DNA from: Sipunculus nudus
Taxonomy: Eukaryota > Annelida > Sipuncula > Golfingiida > Sipunculidae
Length of the DNA: 64,000 bases
NCBI GenBank assembly: GCA_026874595.1
Contig: CM049314.1
Coordinates: 31,261,729-31,325,728, forward strand
Reading direction: 5' to 3'
Below are positions 10,326 to 23,846 of the stretch, piece after piece. Position 1 is the first letter of the stretch. The number at the start of each line of letters is the position of its first letter. The notes under the pieces were generated by a model. The model was given only the letters and a program-made list of their open reading frames with translations. It made no database searches and was not told the DNA's origin. The position numbers were made by a program, and so were the translations under genes.

Positions 10326-11999
10326 TAGTTTGAATGTTTATTATGATAACCTTTAGGGGTATACTTTGATCAATTGACCAATTTGTCAAAAACAATAAAG
10401 ATGATTCGCAAGGCAAAATTTCCGTGACCTTTGACCCCCACTTGCCTCAATGATGACCTTATTGGCAAATCTTATATATCATCTAAACAGACTTAGTTAA
10501 ATAAACAATTTGCTGCGTGATGAAATCAACAGGGGTTATGGTGCAAACACACTGAACCTCTACGGAGTCCCAGCTTGATCAATGTTAACACTCTCACAAT
10601 CATACATTGTTATATAACATAAATGTATATTGCTATATAAAATAGGTTTGGCCAATTGGTACGGGAGGCAAGCTAGGGCCTTCAGGCACAAGCACTATTA
10701 TTTATTCGGATAAAACTTGCAAATACATTCTCTCTTATTTCTAATTGTGCCTCCAGCAGTAAAAAATAAAAATACACACTCGATGTCCCTGCATCTTAAA
10801 GGACAGAGCGAAACCATGGTTATGTCGTATATGGGTAATTACATTGATTGTATGGTTTATTATATTTTGTAATATGAACGATGGGCTCATTAAACAACAC
10901 AATTAAACGTAACAGGATAAGTAAACTTGACTTGACACAGACTGTGCTTTTGCAATATAACATATTCTTTTTCGGTATAAACTGTTTAGTGCAAGACATT
11001 CGGAATATTTTTTTATTTAAAATAAAACCCATGCCACCTGTTAAGGACTGTTGACATTACGTGTTTCACCTTTTATGTAGTTTCTGAGTCAAATTATGAT
11101 TCGTTTGTTGTATACTAAATATACATTCAATCTTAGTGACCCGTGTACAGTTTTCAGCCTTTATTCGCCCAAGTTGTCTTCATGACGGTACTGCTCTTAT
11201 ACTAAACGTCTTATTCTGTGTGCAAGGTGATATGATATTATATGATATGACATGAGTTCATTTATAGAGCGGAAATATATTTGTAATACATTTTTATGTG
11301 CTGATACAGTAGGTTACAAAAATAGATGCATCTTTAGAGTCCCCTTTAATAAACCAAAGTTTTACACGCTCTGGCAGTGCCCGGTTAGGAACCCCCGGCT
11401 CATTCTTGACAGATTGTCTGATACAATATGCACTACGAAAGCAAGGTACAAAGGCTATCCCGTATACACCAGAAAACGAAGAGATGTGCATTGAGAAAAT
11501 TCCAAAAACGGCTGACCCTAATACAATGGATAAAGACTATTATTCATTGTGGTGTATATCCGCATGAAAATTTTAAACGTGATTCGACTTTCAACAGGCA
11601 GTCAATGAAGTTTTTTGGACACCCTGTAAGCACACGAAATTGATGAATGTTGTGCAAGGTTTTGGGAGGTTCCAACAGGCAGGTTGTTGTTGTACACTCT
11701 TGATGCAGGTTATACGTTGGTGTCCTTGATGTTGTATCACAATCTAGATGTATCCGGGTCTTGACAATTCTGCACAGATAGAAGAACATGTTCCTGACGA
11801 CCAATCTGGTCTGCCACTCCATACTCACGATGGCCTTAAATCTGGCCCCAAAAGACTCTCTGTCTTATAACTTCACTATACCAATTTAGATTTTGGGGTC
11901 AGTGCTAAGGATCTTGTCGAAATGGTATATGGGTGGTATGATTAGAAATTTAGTTTTGGCAATAAATTCAGTTTATTATTGGTCCTCCATGCTCTTACG
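10326..11999. other. Non-coding stretch, no supported gene
   Basis: AT-rich sequence with only short, unrecognisable open frames. Confidence 0.5.
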
Positions 12000-12465
12000 C
12001 CAGCTGCACAGTTCTCAATCCTCTCCAACCAATGCTTGTGTTGAGTTGTGCTGATCACAGCGTTTTAAATATTCATAAAATTGAGTATCATCAAAATAGA
12101 CGGGACTATATAGGCCAAAGGCCTTAACAACCCCGTGAAGAGGAAGGATGAAATTAAAAAAAAAAGAATAAATAAACAACAGAGGTCCAAGGACCGCCTC
12201 CTGTGGTATTCCAAAATTGAGCGGGGCTGGATCCAATCGTACATCAGTGAAGTGAACACGGTGAGATGATATGAGGGATTAGACATGGGCCGGCCGAGTG
12301 CCGATCCCCGAATGTCAGCCTCCTCGGCTAGTGTTTCATTTAGGATACCATGGTCTGGTGCACCGGAGGCTGCAGAGAGATCAATAAGAATGACCTTCTG
12401 GTCTGTATCTTGTACATGGTCAACATTAAAGACAGATTTGAAACCGGACGATAGTTTTTTAAGTC
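12000..12465 (-). mobile_element. LINE reverse transcriptase fragment with internal deletion
   Basis: On the minus strand the sequence starts LKNYRPVSNLS (near 12460), jumps directly to VQDTDQKVILIDLSAASGAP then DHGIL (near 12400), continues through a YL-x-R-like region and LNFGIPQEAVLGPLLF (near 12200), and reaches YFDDTQFY (near 12080). These are canonical motifs of CR1/L2/jockey-type reverse transcriptases. About 50-60 residues normally found between NYRPVSNLS and the first catalytic aspartate motif are missing. YFDDTQ in place of YADDTQ and several frame changes show decay. Confidence 0.78.
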
Positions 12466-15360
12466 CTCTTCAAGAAATGCTATACTTTTACTTCTTATAA
12501 ATACAATGTGACCACAGATGACGTAAATGAGGCCTTAACTTCAGATTTAAGGCAAGGCAAAAGTGAATGTAGCAGGACAAAATTCTTTAGAAGATTTGTG
12601 GACAAAGTTAAAGGATATATTTGGAATCTTCTGGATATGTTTAATATTAATTTTCAAAGGTTATTTTTGGAAAGTGCATATAGCAGGCGGAGGTGCTCTG
12701 TGGGATATCCTGATCATATTCGTATCCACACGTGCGCTCTCACGGTCACTTAAAACCTTCAACACCTTAGATGTGAACACATTACATAGCCATTGCTGAG
12801 GGCTTCTGGACTTTTAGTAGAGGGTATCTTTCTGCAAGCTCCAGACCGAAATAGGTTGTCCACCAGTCCGAAAGTCAAACTGGGGGTTGCTTCACTAAAT
12901 TACTGTTTATAGTATGATATCTTTGCTACGCCTGGCAATCTGAATCTATTTGGTTCACAGGAAGTTATTTGGTGGCCTCACCAGTCTCATAACAACATGA
13001 AAAACTACCACGTGCAAGTTCAGAATTTACTTTCCTACCAACCTTCATTATTGAAAATAGAGACTTTTTATATAAATTTCACTAAAAATGGACAAAGGTT
13101 CGTAGAATTTGTGGTCCGATTATATCAGACATGTACACAAAAAGATGTTAGATACTTAAGTGTATTATTTATATATATATATATATATAAACAAAATATA
13201 TATATATGGTACAATGACAATGGATCGGTCTAATCCCCCCGACTGGTATAATTCAAGGTACATGTATATATTTATTTTTAATGTGTAGTTGATCCCCATT
13301 CGTGCAGTTGTAAATAGATAATGTGCAGTTGCATTTATGTATTTGTACAATTCTAAAATTAAAAGTTTTGTTCCTGAAAAAGAAAGAAAACAAGTAAATA
13401 CTTGAATCTCACGGTTCACTCGTGTCAAGGCTATACAACATGCAACTGGCTCCATTATGAGCTTAAAAACATTCTGTCATATTTCTGTAATTATTTTACA
13501 TGGATTTCATTATCATCTTTCCTAACGCATACATAATATTCAATTTATATAAATAAACCACATATACAAACTCAAGGTCGAACACACTTTGAACTTTGAA
13601 ATAAAAGGTCTGTGTGCTCTGATGCCCCTGGCTCCTTGGCCTTCTTCTCAGCTTTATAGATTGGCCCTAGGGACCCGTTTATATTCTGACGTGAAAAGTT
13701 GTTTACATGTTGGTGCTTTTCTAAAATTTCCTTAAATTATACCCTGCTATAAACCAGACACACCGATCACATCAATTGCTTGATCATACTCCTCAATGCC
13801 AAACGGGGTAACATGTTACTAATCAATGAAATATAGTAAAATATGTGACAAAACGACGCTGTACATAACACATCTACAGATGCAGTTTGCCACTTCGACA
13901 TCAGTTGTGTGGACAACGCTGGGAAAGGGCTTACTACTAATTAAAAGGTTCTGTATCTTTTTTTTTTCTTTGGTCTTTAAAAGGTTATTATGCAAAGCAA
14001 GATAATCAAAGCACGTATTAGAAATGTAAAACTAGAAATTTGCACTCAGAAAACGAAGATCTCGAGCTCATAACCCCCATATGGCATTGTCAGAAATGCA
14101 GCATTTTTCGTTAAAAAAGACTCCTGAATCAAAATGGTGAACAGTATCACCCCACAACTCAGTCAAATTTTCCTTGTAATAATGCCTAGCTATCCTGAAA
14201 ATTTCATCAAAATATGTAAATAAATCCTTAGTAATTTTTCTTACAGTCAAACAAACAAACACCGCGAAAATCATGACCCCCGCCTCTCACCGGTCGTAAA
14301 AATAAAATAAGAAATGCAAAATAAAACACACACAATGACAGAGGTAAGAGCCGCTTCCTTACCTGTTGATGCAGGGAAAATACATGCACAAACTATCAGA
14401 AACAATGCGGAAACGGGTAAGTCACAGGTGTGAAACATGTCATTAAGACTTGCTCCTCTTGGTCGTAGTGTATTTAGATGAAGAGCTCGGTTAAAACTGT
14501 TTCCTGCAGATCGAAACACAATTATATTTAAATAAAATGTGTTGCTCTTATGAAGGCAAACTTGCTACCTGGTCATTAAGCCAGCTTCTGTAAGATACGA
14601 CCCACAACAGGCCTAGTCCTGTATTGCCCCGCTCAGGTATACCAGAAATCAATTAAACATCAGGCACCTTAGCAATGCAGTATGGTCAGTCCAAGTATAT
14701 GGACCTTTGTAATACCAAACACTGTTAAAAGGAACATTTCCTCTTGCTGAATGTCCTTCAAGACACATTTATGTGACCAACATATGTGACTTGACCACAG
14801 TAAGTGAAACACTGTCACACTATATAGAATGACTGCAAGTGAGAGCCCTTCTCTAAAACGTCTAATCAATGTCATTCATATTTGTACCTAGCTGCATTTT
14901 TGTTCAAATCGATTTCGATGCATTAGAAACCTAGCGGCACATTCCTTCTGTTCAAATTCTAAGACTTTTTCCTTGTAATAATATCTATAAACCGATTTCA
15001 GAGCATTACCTATATTTATTATTCCATGAATATCTAGTAAAGACAGAGCATCGTATACAAAGGGGCTGAGCATACCTCAGCCCAGGCCTCAAAATGTAAA
15101 AATTCATGAGTCTCCTGCATACCCCCTCCAAATAAATACATTTAAGAAACTTGGAAAGAATTTTATTTTTCTGAATTTGCATATAATATTGAGGGATAAG
15201 TATGTATATTTTACCTGGACGTCTGCATCAGTCTACCTTAGAAATTAAAATATGTATTTTAATAAATAATTTGTATTCACGCAAGAGAATGAATAAATAA
15301 AAACAAAATCAAATATATTGATTATAAAATCATCTTCACAATCAAATGTTACTCAACATG
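12466..15360. other. Non-coding stretch with short AT repeats
   Basis: No gene supported. A (TA)n tract lies at 13169-13207; the rest is AT-rich sequence with scattered stop codons in all frames. Confidence 0.5.
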
Positions 15361-15384
15361 TTTTTTTTTTTTTTTTTTTTTTTT
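15361..15384. repeat. Poly-T run followed by TTCACGAG / TTTGCAA block
   Basis: A T homopolymer of 24 bases. The 60 bases after it (TTCACGAG, GCAATATTTGCAAGCGG, AATAATCGC-like words) resemble the left end of the small element at 46932-47346, so this may be a truncated copy. Confidence 0.6.
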
Positions 15385-15972
15385 GTTCACGAGCCTTTAA
15401 ATTTGCAATATTTGCAAGCGGAATTAATCGCAAAGGTTTCATTTTCTCGATAATTTCCGTTCCGCGAATATCGCGCATAAGGGGTTCCTTCTTCGTAGGC
15501 AAAGGATGTACCTGATAAATTACAAGATGTCTTGTATATTACCCATAAACCAAAGATTGCTTTTATAAACTATACCAGATCTTTCAAATCAACTGCAAAT
15601 GATAAAAAACAATTTCGATTTACAGTTGAGAAATAATCTCGCATAATTTAATATTATTCATTCATGGAATAATGAATATTTTCGGTGTAGAAAAATTGAA
15701 TGGTGAAAATGGAACCTCGAGAAACAATCAAAAATAAAAACTCACTTGTAAGCAAGCCTGCATGAGTAAAATCTACACTAAAAAAAAAACATATTTCACC
15801 AGACCTGAATATCATTGACCTACTTTACACAAGAATCGGCGTTCGTCAAAATTTCGACAAATTCGCTCGACATAATTGTCGTTTGCATAGGATAAACACT
15901 GGAAAGACATTTTTCGTATATATCGATCATCTTGTTGTCTTCTTTTAGGTCATGAGATCATGTAGACCCTGG

Positions 15973-16003
15973 TGTGGCTCTGTAGATATACTACAGAGCC
16001 ACA
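15973..16003. repeat. Perfect 13-bp hairpin
   Basis: TGTGGCTCTGTAG, five-base loop ATATA, then CTACAGAGCCACA: a perfect stem. It is not followed by a T run that would suggest a terminator. Possibly the core of a foldback element. Confidence 0.85.
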
Positions 16004-16334
16004 ACTTGGTCTATAGAAATCCAACATAATGTTGCTTTAAGTGGCTGCTCTAGGACTATAAAAAAATTTCAATTGAAGAAAGTCAGAATGATTTGCGCAA
16101 AATGGGGCTGATATTTTATCGTCGCACGACAAAGATGGACCGAATGTGCGCCCCGCTTTATCAAGCATCATTATGTAGATGTAACCCCGACATTGACGTT
16201 AGAAAAACCTCATTTTTTTTTGTTCGGACTGATGTGAGGTAGGTGTACTATAATACTATGTTAATCATTATATTAATTCACATTCCAGATCATTCTATGT
16301 AGACTAAAATATGGAATTTGTGTCTGCAATAAAC

Positions 16335-16430
16335 ATTATTATTAGTAGTACAAGTATTAGTATTAGCAGTAGAAGTAGAAGTAGTAGTAGTAGTAGTAGT
16401 AGAAATAGTAATAATAGCGGTAGTATCGCT
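16335..16430. repeat. (TAG)n-type trinucleotide repeat
   Basis: Imperfect array of TAG/TAT/AAG triplets with a pure (TAG)n core near 16380-16402. Confidence 0.9.
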
Positions 16431-16476
16431 TGGTCAGATGATCGCGCGGATTTCCAGGCCATAAACCTCCACCGCC

Positions 16477-16491
16477 CCCCCCCCCCCCCCC
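16477..16491. repeat. Poly-C run
   Basis: C homopolymer of about 15 bases. Similar runs occur near 25577, 25630, 28940 and 58036. Confidence 0.9.
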
Positions 16492-16499
16492 TGACTGAC

Positions 16500-19400
16500 G
16501 GCACGTTCTAACGTATATGTAATGAAAAATGATTCGCCTTCTGTAGGGCTGCTTTGACTAACATTTAGGTGTAGACTCATTTTCATTACAGGAACAAAAC
16601 TGCCGCAGCAAAGGTTATTGATAATTTAGCAGAGGTTTTTAGTACAACAGTATAACGGCGATGGTAGGGGGGAATTCACTTGCTCGTACACAAAAGTTGG
16701 TATATATCTGGTTGTGCTGGAGATTACTGTTAAATTATGTTCAACACACGCCGTGTACGTTAATTCCATAGAAGCGCAATACGTATATATACAGGGTATC
16801 CTTTCTTAGTAACTGGCTCATTAATTTCCCTGTACACATTTGTACTACAGCTGTCAGTAGTTACACTAACGCTGAATGAGCCTTTATGGGATGTATTCGA
16901 TCTTTCAGTTCACTAAACAGGCATCTGACCTACGTGCCATTAACAACATCGGTCATGAATATATTTCGGAATTTCTATTCACCAGCCGAGTCGTACTCTA
17001 AGATCCAGTTTCAGTATTGTTCTTGTGCAGCATAAATCACGTACCTTTTCATATGGTGATAGAGCATTTGCATGTGCCGCACAATCACAGTTGAATAAGT
17101 TACCAGCCAGCATCAGAAATGCTGAATCCCTCAAATGCTAAAATCAAAGTTGAAAACATATCTGTTAGCATGTGCCGACTGGTAATGATTTTAAATATCT
17201 AGGATTTTAGTTTATATTATATCATATCGTGTGCTATCTGATGTATTGCGCCTTGAGCGGTTTTATTTGTGAATTGTGCAATATAAATAAATATGCTTAT
17301 GCTAGCTAGCGTGTGAACCTGAACCAGACCGCGGCCTGTGCTGAATGGCTATTTATGGTCACAGAAGAATCGATACTTCTCTCTTTTTTTTAATCTTTGT
17401 AATAAGATAATAAATGTCTTCACTTTATGTAAATAATATTAATAATTGGAATGACTGATATAACTTTGTCTATCTGCGTTTACAATCTAATATCTCAAAC
17501 AATACCTATTCACTGCTGACTTTAAAGGCGGGCGGGGCGGCCAACGGTATATTGATCGCAATGCCGGGCAATTCACTCTGTCAAGGTGTACTGTTCTTCC
17601 AGATGAATAGCAATTATCAAACGGTCCTACTTCTCTAACAGAACATGTCTATATAATTTGTTTTTGTCAAAATGTCTAAAGCAAAACTTTAGGAAGGAAG
17701 GAGATAAACATTTTATCAGCAATTCCGCTTTGCCTCATAATATAATCGCTGTAACAAATAATACGCCCATATACTTACTCCTTGTATTGGGACACCTGAT
17801 CCTTATGTTAAGAATTCCAATTCTATTACACGCAGCAATCTGAGCACTTCGTATATATTTAATTTTGTAAATGGCAGGCGGGAGTCCCAAAGTTTCCTTG
17901 GCAACAAAAAAATATTATAGCTCATTTCTTTAACCTGGTCAACCTTCAAGCGTTTGTCAGAGCATGCCGAGGTTCGGTGTGGATTAAGGTTATTTACACG
18001 TCCATGCTCTCAAGATACGAGCCCGGTAGAGACGACACAGGGAGTTGGAGACATGGAAAGAGACAATGGGTTAAAGGGATTCGCATTTACGGGCGATGGT
18101 ATCCACTATCAAAGACCAAATTTGCAAGAGAGCGATATTGACTGCTTTGTTTGTGCATTAAATCTGGCCGATTTCTATACACCAAAGCAGTTCTTTTTTA
18201 TAAGTGCCCACAATAACAACCACTAGGCCGAAAGGTATCCATAAAGGAAATATTAAGTACAACGGTTATAATCAAGGGCAAAGCTATTAACATACTATTC
18301 CGCAGTAGCATGGTTTAGGTACAGAAAACTTTAAATTAAGATTATATATTTTATTGAAATGAAAAGTAGGACTTCTTTATATATTCAAATATCACTCTTA
18401 AACGTAGATGCACATGTTTGTGCCAACTCCGAAGTTATTTTTTTTTTTGCAGGTAGGTTTCCATTTCTGTTTTATAGTTCATTAAGATGTAATACATTGC
18501 CCTTCTATTTTATCAGTACATGTTAAAAAATTATGTTCATATATTAATGGGCTTGTTTTAACAGATAACAAATCAGCCATTAAAGTAACAAAAGCATCAA
18601 GTCCCCTCCCCCTTTTTTCCGGATCCGAGAACTGTAAGAAAAAACAAGGGACCTATGGGTCACGACGCTCAGCTGTTATATATGATAAAAAAATATTATT
18701 TAGAAATGAGGTACATGCTGGTTTTGTGTGGTAATAAATATCAGCTGTATTATGAGTTGTTGTTGTTTAGCTTATGTATTATTTTTATAGTTCCTTTGGA
18801 GACAGGGAAGAGGATTGATTTCATTTATTTTATTAACAAATGGAGTACTATTGTCACACAGATTTTGACTTGGCCATATAACTTATAAGCAGAACATATA
18901 ATATAAGAGTTTAACTATTTATTTAAAAAAATTACAAATATTGTCCCAAATATAATTTTTATTAAAAATAATAAGAGAATCATATGATTTTGTAAAATGA
19001 AATATAACTGAAATGATTATTAAAATAATATTAAAGAATATATTCATGAATGCATTCATGAATACATTTTGAAAGTATTTGCATGAGTATTCATATACTT
19101 TCATTTTTACCTGAATTCCCATTCTTTATGCAAGAAATTTTATAATGGAGTACATAATCATATTCGTATTTAAATACAATTACAGTTTACACCAAACAAT
19201 GATGTTGAGAATCCAGAATATACAAAATTCACACATTTAAATAATGATCATAAGTACCTGGTTTTATGGCTTTTATTTATATTAAAAAATAACTGTAAAA
19301 AATTCATTTTGGACTAATTTCACATCAATGTACACACTAGACACAGTAGGAATCTAGATTAATATTATCAACTGCATCTTTGTCTATCATTAATTTCCTT

Positions 19401-19673
19401 CATATGATCCCTAATGATTAGTAATGAATAATATGATTTACTTCTTTATCATTAAAATTGAACTGAAAAATGCCATAGGTGACTGCATGGTGTTATTTGG
19501 AATACGTGACATTCTACCCATCCATACAAGATTCTTATATCATCAGTAACTGCAAGTTAATTTCCTGTTATTATAAACTAACAAATTCCTTTTCTATTTT
19601 TCTTTAATTTATTATTAAAAACCAATAAATATTTATTAATTTATTGTTTATTGTTATGTTGTTGGTTAAAACT
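16500..19673. other. Non-coding stretch, no supported gene
   Basis: A 90-codon plus-strand open frame at 17954-18226 has no recognisable domain. The sequence becomes strongly AT-rich from 18300 onwards. A short word, GGACCTATGGGTCACGACG at 18649-18667, recurs in similar form elsewhere in the window. Confidence 0.45.
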
Positions 19674-21204
19674 ACTAGATGAGTTGGGTTGGACACCTGG
19701 ATCAACTGTGGCTGGCCATAAGCTGCCTGGATTCCGTGTATGCCTCGCCTCAAGCATGCATAATACAGGTGACTCAAGAGGGGCTGGAGAGAGCCAAAGT
19801 CTGACAGGGTCTCATAAAAAACATTAATAAAAACTACAATTTTTGGCCAATTTCTTTCAGCTTTCTAAACTAAAAAGCTGAAATCCTTATGTGTGCATGA
19901 TATGAAAATTATATCAACAGTGCTCACGGGAAACAAACGTGCCATGGTCACAGTTGGGCAAAATTTAAGGTACTAATTTTATATTTATACTAATAACTTA
20001 TAAAATTTGAAAAATTCAGAACTAATTTTGGGTATTCAATTGAATCTTGATTAAATAATGTTACATCCCTGACAAAAAAATCTCTAGCTTCAGCAATGCC
20101 CTTGTTAAGGGAGTAAATATATTTCTTGATTTTTTACAAAGTGCATTATGTTTGGGCCCATAACTTAAAACAATTACGCAATACTGACATCATTCTGGCA
20201 TGTGCATAGAGATTGAAAAATATGTATATTATTTATGATTAAAGTCAGATCAGTGGTTTTGATATTTGCCAGTCTTGAAGTGTAACAATGGGTTTTTAAT
20301 GGAAAAATGAAGTTTTTCATTAATATCTCGAAGGTATTAAGTCCTAGTGACCAAATTCTTGGCATGGTAGGGGATTTTGGAGACATCTAACTGTATGCCG
20401 AATTTAAGGAACTTAGAGCTGAAGCTGGGGAGCTGGGCTCTTGCAAACTGCATAACACTAGCTTGATGTAAACAATATGTTACATGGTGCTTGAAAACTT
20501 GAATAAAATCTACAGTTTTTGATCAACTGGTTTTAAATTTTTGGTGTTTACAGTAGAAATGCTAACAAAAACATGCTGTGAAAATTAAATTCACAGTACT
20601 TATAGGAAAAAACGTGCCATGGTCAAATTTGGGCAAAATTTAAGGTACCAATTTTTTATTTTTATTAATATTTTAAAAAATTTAAAAGATTTTCATCTAA
20701 TTTTGGGTATACAATTTAATTTTGATTAATTAAAGTTATATTACTGGAAAAAAGGCCCATAGGTTAAACTTTTTTTTGTGTTAAGTGATCAAATATTTTT
20801 CCTGAATTTTTACAAAATGCATTATGTTTGGGCCCATAACTTTTTTAAATCAAATAATACAGACATAATTTCTGGCATGTACATAGGAAATATTTAGAGG
20901 AATATTTATGGTAAATATTAAGAAAAACAGATGAGCAGTTTTTATATTAGGCAGTCCTGAAGTGTAAAAATAGGTTTTTTATTAAAAAATTGAGGTTTTT
21001 CCTTAATTTCTCAAAGGAACGAAGTAGCAAAGACCCAGTTTTCGGCTTGGTAGTAGATCTTGGGGACATCTAACATTATGCCAAATTTTGGATTCCTAGG
21101 TCTTACGGTTTCAAAACGTGCCACATCTACGGACGGACGGACGGACGGACGACGGACAATGGACCACGACAATAGCTCAGATGACTTATAGTCAGCTGAG
21201 CTAA
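19674..21204 (+). mobile_element. Pearl/Helentron-like element C with duplicated body
   Basis: Starts ACTAGATGAG and ends with a (GGAC)n tract (21129-21157), CAATAGCTCAG, a small hairpin TGACTTATAGTCA and GCTGAGCTAA. The body is two imperfect units with a period of about 676 bp: the words TGCATTATGTTTGGGCCCAT begin at 20142 and again at 20818, and CGTGCCATGGTCA also occurs twice. The shared ACTAGA start and hairpin-plus-CTAA end group it with the elements at 21213, 45690, 48017 and 49191. There is no coding capacity, so it would depend on proteins supplied elsewhere. Name by resemblance to bivalve pearl elements. Confidence 0.65.
21129..21157 (+). repeat. (GGAC)n tetranucleotide tract of element C
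   Basis: Five to six copies of GGAC. ACGG/ACRG tetranucleotide tracts at this place are typical of pearl elements. Confidence 0.9.
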
Positions 21205-21212
21205 CTAGAAAT

Positions 21213-23432
21213 ACTAGATGTGGTCGGACAATGGTCCTCAGAGGGCCCCGCGTTTCTGCTAGTGCTGGACTAGTTTACATATGGGTAAAAAAATAAGTTA
21301 AAATTTGCAAAATATGACAAAGAGAAACAGGTTTTCATCCATATGCATTAGGGAAAAATCCTACTGGATCAAATGATATTGAAGAAGAAATAATGTCTGA
21401 AATAATGTGTGCAAATGAAAAACAACGAATATAGTCTGTTGGCCATATTTGATTTTAGCAAGTCTGTTATTCAATAGGTCTGGAGCCCTCATAGGTACCA
21501 ATGACCCTTGAGAAATTGGGAAAGCTGAAGTAGGTTGTCGTTGAGTTATTGAGCACGAAAGAAAATAAGTGATCGGGCTGTGGCGGCCATTTCGGAATAC
21601 CGACAGGTCTGTTTTTCAATAGGTCTGGAGCCCTCATAGACAAATCATCCCTGTGAATTTGGGAAAGCTGCAGTAGGTTGTCGTTGAGTTATCGCGCGCA
21701 AAAAAAAAAAAAAATAAAAAATTCTGTGATCGGGCTGTGGTGGCCATATTGGAATACCGACAGGTCTGTTTTTCAATAGGTCTGGAGCCCTCATAGGTAC
21801 CAATCATCCCTGTGAATTCAGGAAAGCTGCAGTAGGTTGTCGTTGACTTATCGCGCGCACAAAAAAAAAATCTGTGATCGGGCTGTGGTGGCCATATTGG
21901 AATTCCGACAGGTCTGTACTTCGATAGGTCTGGAGCCCTGGTAGGTACCAATCATCCCTGTGAATTTGGGAAAGCTGCAATAGGTTGTTGTTGAGTTATC
22001 ACGCGAAAAAGAAAATCAGCGATCCGACTACGGGGCCCATAATGGAATTCAGACAGGTCTGTAATACAATAGGTTTGGAGCCATCCATGTAAATTTGGGA
22101 AAGCTGCAGTAGGTTGTCGTTGAGTTATCGCGCGCGCAAAAAAAAAATAAAATTTGTGATCGGGCTGTAGCGGCCATATTGGAATTCTGACAGGTCTGTA
22201 ATTCAATAGGTCTGGAGCCCTCATAAGTACCAATCATCCACATAAATTTGGAAACCCTGCAAAAGGTTGTTGTAAAGTTATCGCGCGCGATAGAAAATCA
22301 GCGATCGGGCTGTGGTGGCCATATTGGAATTCCGACAGGTCTGTACTTCGATAGGTCTGGAGCCCTGGTAGGTACCAATCATCCCTGTGAATTTGGGAAA
22401 GCTGCAAGAGGTTGTTGTTGAGATATCACGCGAAAAAGAAAATCAGCGATCCGACTACGGGGCCCATAATGGAATTCAGACAGGTCTGTTTTTCAATAGG
22501 TCTGGAGCCCTCATAGGTACCAATCATCCCTGTGAATTCAGGAAAGCTGCAGTAGGTTGTCGTTGAGTTATCGCGCGCACAAAAAAAAAAAATCTGTGAT
22601 CGGGCTGTGGTGGCCATATTGGAATTCCGACAGGTCTGTACTTCGATAGGTCTGGAGCCCTGGTAGGTACCAATCATCCCTGTGAATTTGGGAAAGCTGC
22701 AATAGGTTGTTGTTGAGTTATCACGCGAAAAAGAAAATCAGCGATCCGACTACGGGGCCCATAATGGAATTCAGACAGGTCTGTAATACAATAGGTTTGG
22801 AGCCATCCATGTGAATTTTGGAAAGCTGCAGTAGGTTGTCGTTGAGTTATCGCGCGCGCAAAAAAAATAAAATTTGTGATCAGGCTGTGGCGGCCATATT
22901 GGAATTCTGACAGGTCTGTAATTCAATAGGTCTGGAGCCCTCATAAGTACCAATCATCGATATAAATTTGGGAACCCTGCAGTGTTGTTGTAAAGTTATC
23001 GCGCGCGATAGAAAATCAGCGATCGGGCTGTGGTGGCCATATTGGAATTCCGACAGGTCTGTACTTCGATAGGTCTGGAGCCCTGGTAGGTACCAATCAT
23101 CCCTGTGAATTTGGGAAAGCTGCAATAGGTTGTTGTTGAGTTATCACGCGAAAAAGAAAATCAGCGATCCGACTACGGGGCCCATAATGGAATTCAGACA
23201 GGTCGGTAATACAATAGGTTTGGAGCCATCCATGTAAATTTGGGAAAGCTGCAAAAGGTTGTTGTAGAGTTATCGCGCGCGAAAGAAAATCAGCTATCGG
23301 GCTGTGGCGGCCATACTGGAAGTCCGACAGGTCTGTAAAACAAGAGGTCTGGAGCCCTCATAGGTACAAATCATCCCTGTGAAAGCTGCAGTATGTTATT
23401 GTTGAGTTATCGCGCGTGAAAGAAAGTGTCAC
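21213..23432 (+). mobile_element. Pearl-like element A, copy 1, 3' end missing
   Basis: Starts ACTAGATGTGGTCGGACAAT only eight bases after element C ends, runs through a unique left arm (21213-21450) and a tandem array (about 21460-23425), and loses similarity to copy 2 (48017-50361) just after GTGTCACTGACG. The tetranucleotide tract, hairpin and CTAA terminus of copy 2 are therefore absent. Its left arm is uninterrupted, unlike copy 2. Confidence 0.7.
21460..23425 (+). repeat. Tandem array of about 145-bp core repeats with higher-order structure
   Basis: About 13 monomers of roughly 145-157 bp, each containing GGTCTGGAGCCCTCATAGGT, GGGAAAGCTGCAGTAGGTTG, TTGAGTTATCGCGCGC and an A-rich spacer, then GGCCATATTGGAATTCCGAC. 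The length varies mainly through the A run. A block of five monomers is duplicated almost exactly: 21768-22487 and 22488-23205 (period about 720 bp). Minus-strand open frames across it read as repeated YEGSRPIE-type peptides and are repeat translations, not genes. Confidence 0.9.
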
Positions 23433-23783
23433 TGACGTAAGGACGAGCGTTACAGTGCGGTCCCCGATACAAGATGTAACGACACCCTAACGCTGGTCGT
23501 AGACTTTAATGTCAGAGTGCAGAAATGGCGCTAGGTTAGGAAAAATTAATTAGTTTTAATCCAAACAATCACAAACAGAACTTCGAATGTACGGAAATAA
23601 CAACAGACAACCTGCAGCAATGACAAATCATATATTCAAAGATAATATATGTATAACAGATATTAGTCTGAAATAAGTATATGCTTCTAGTTAGACAGAA
23701 AAAAAGACGTAATGGTTCAAAATTAAACAATTTGTACAATGCAATGAAGCAATCGTTATCTAAATATCGCTAGACATGGGGTG

Positions 23784-23846
<63 letters not shown>

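Noticed and set aside
21634-23125. Several minus-strand open frames of 60-105 codons with repeated YEGSRPIE-like peptides
   Set aside because: They are translations of the 145-bp tandem repeat; frame continuity follows from the repeat period, with no start context or domain.
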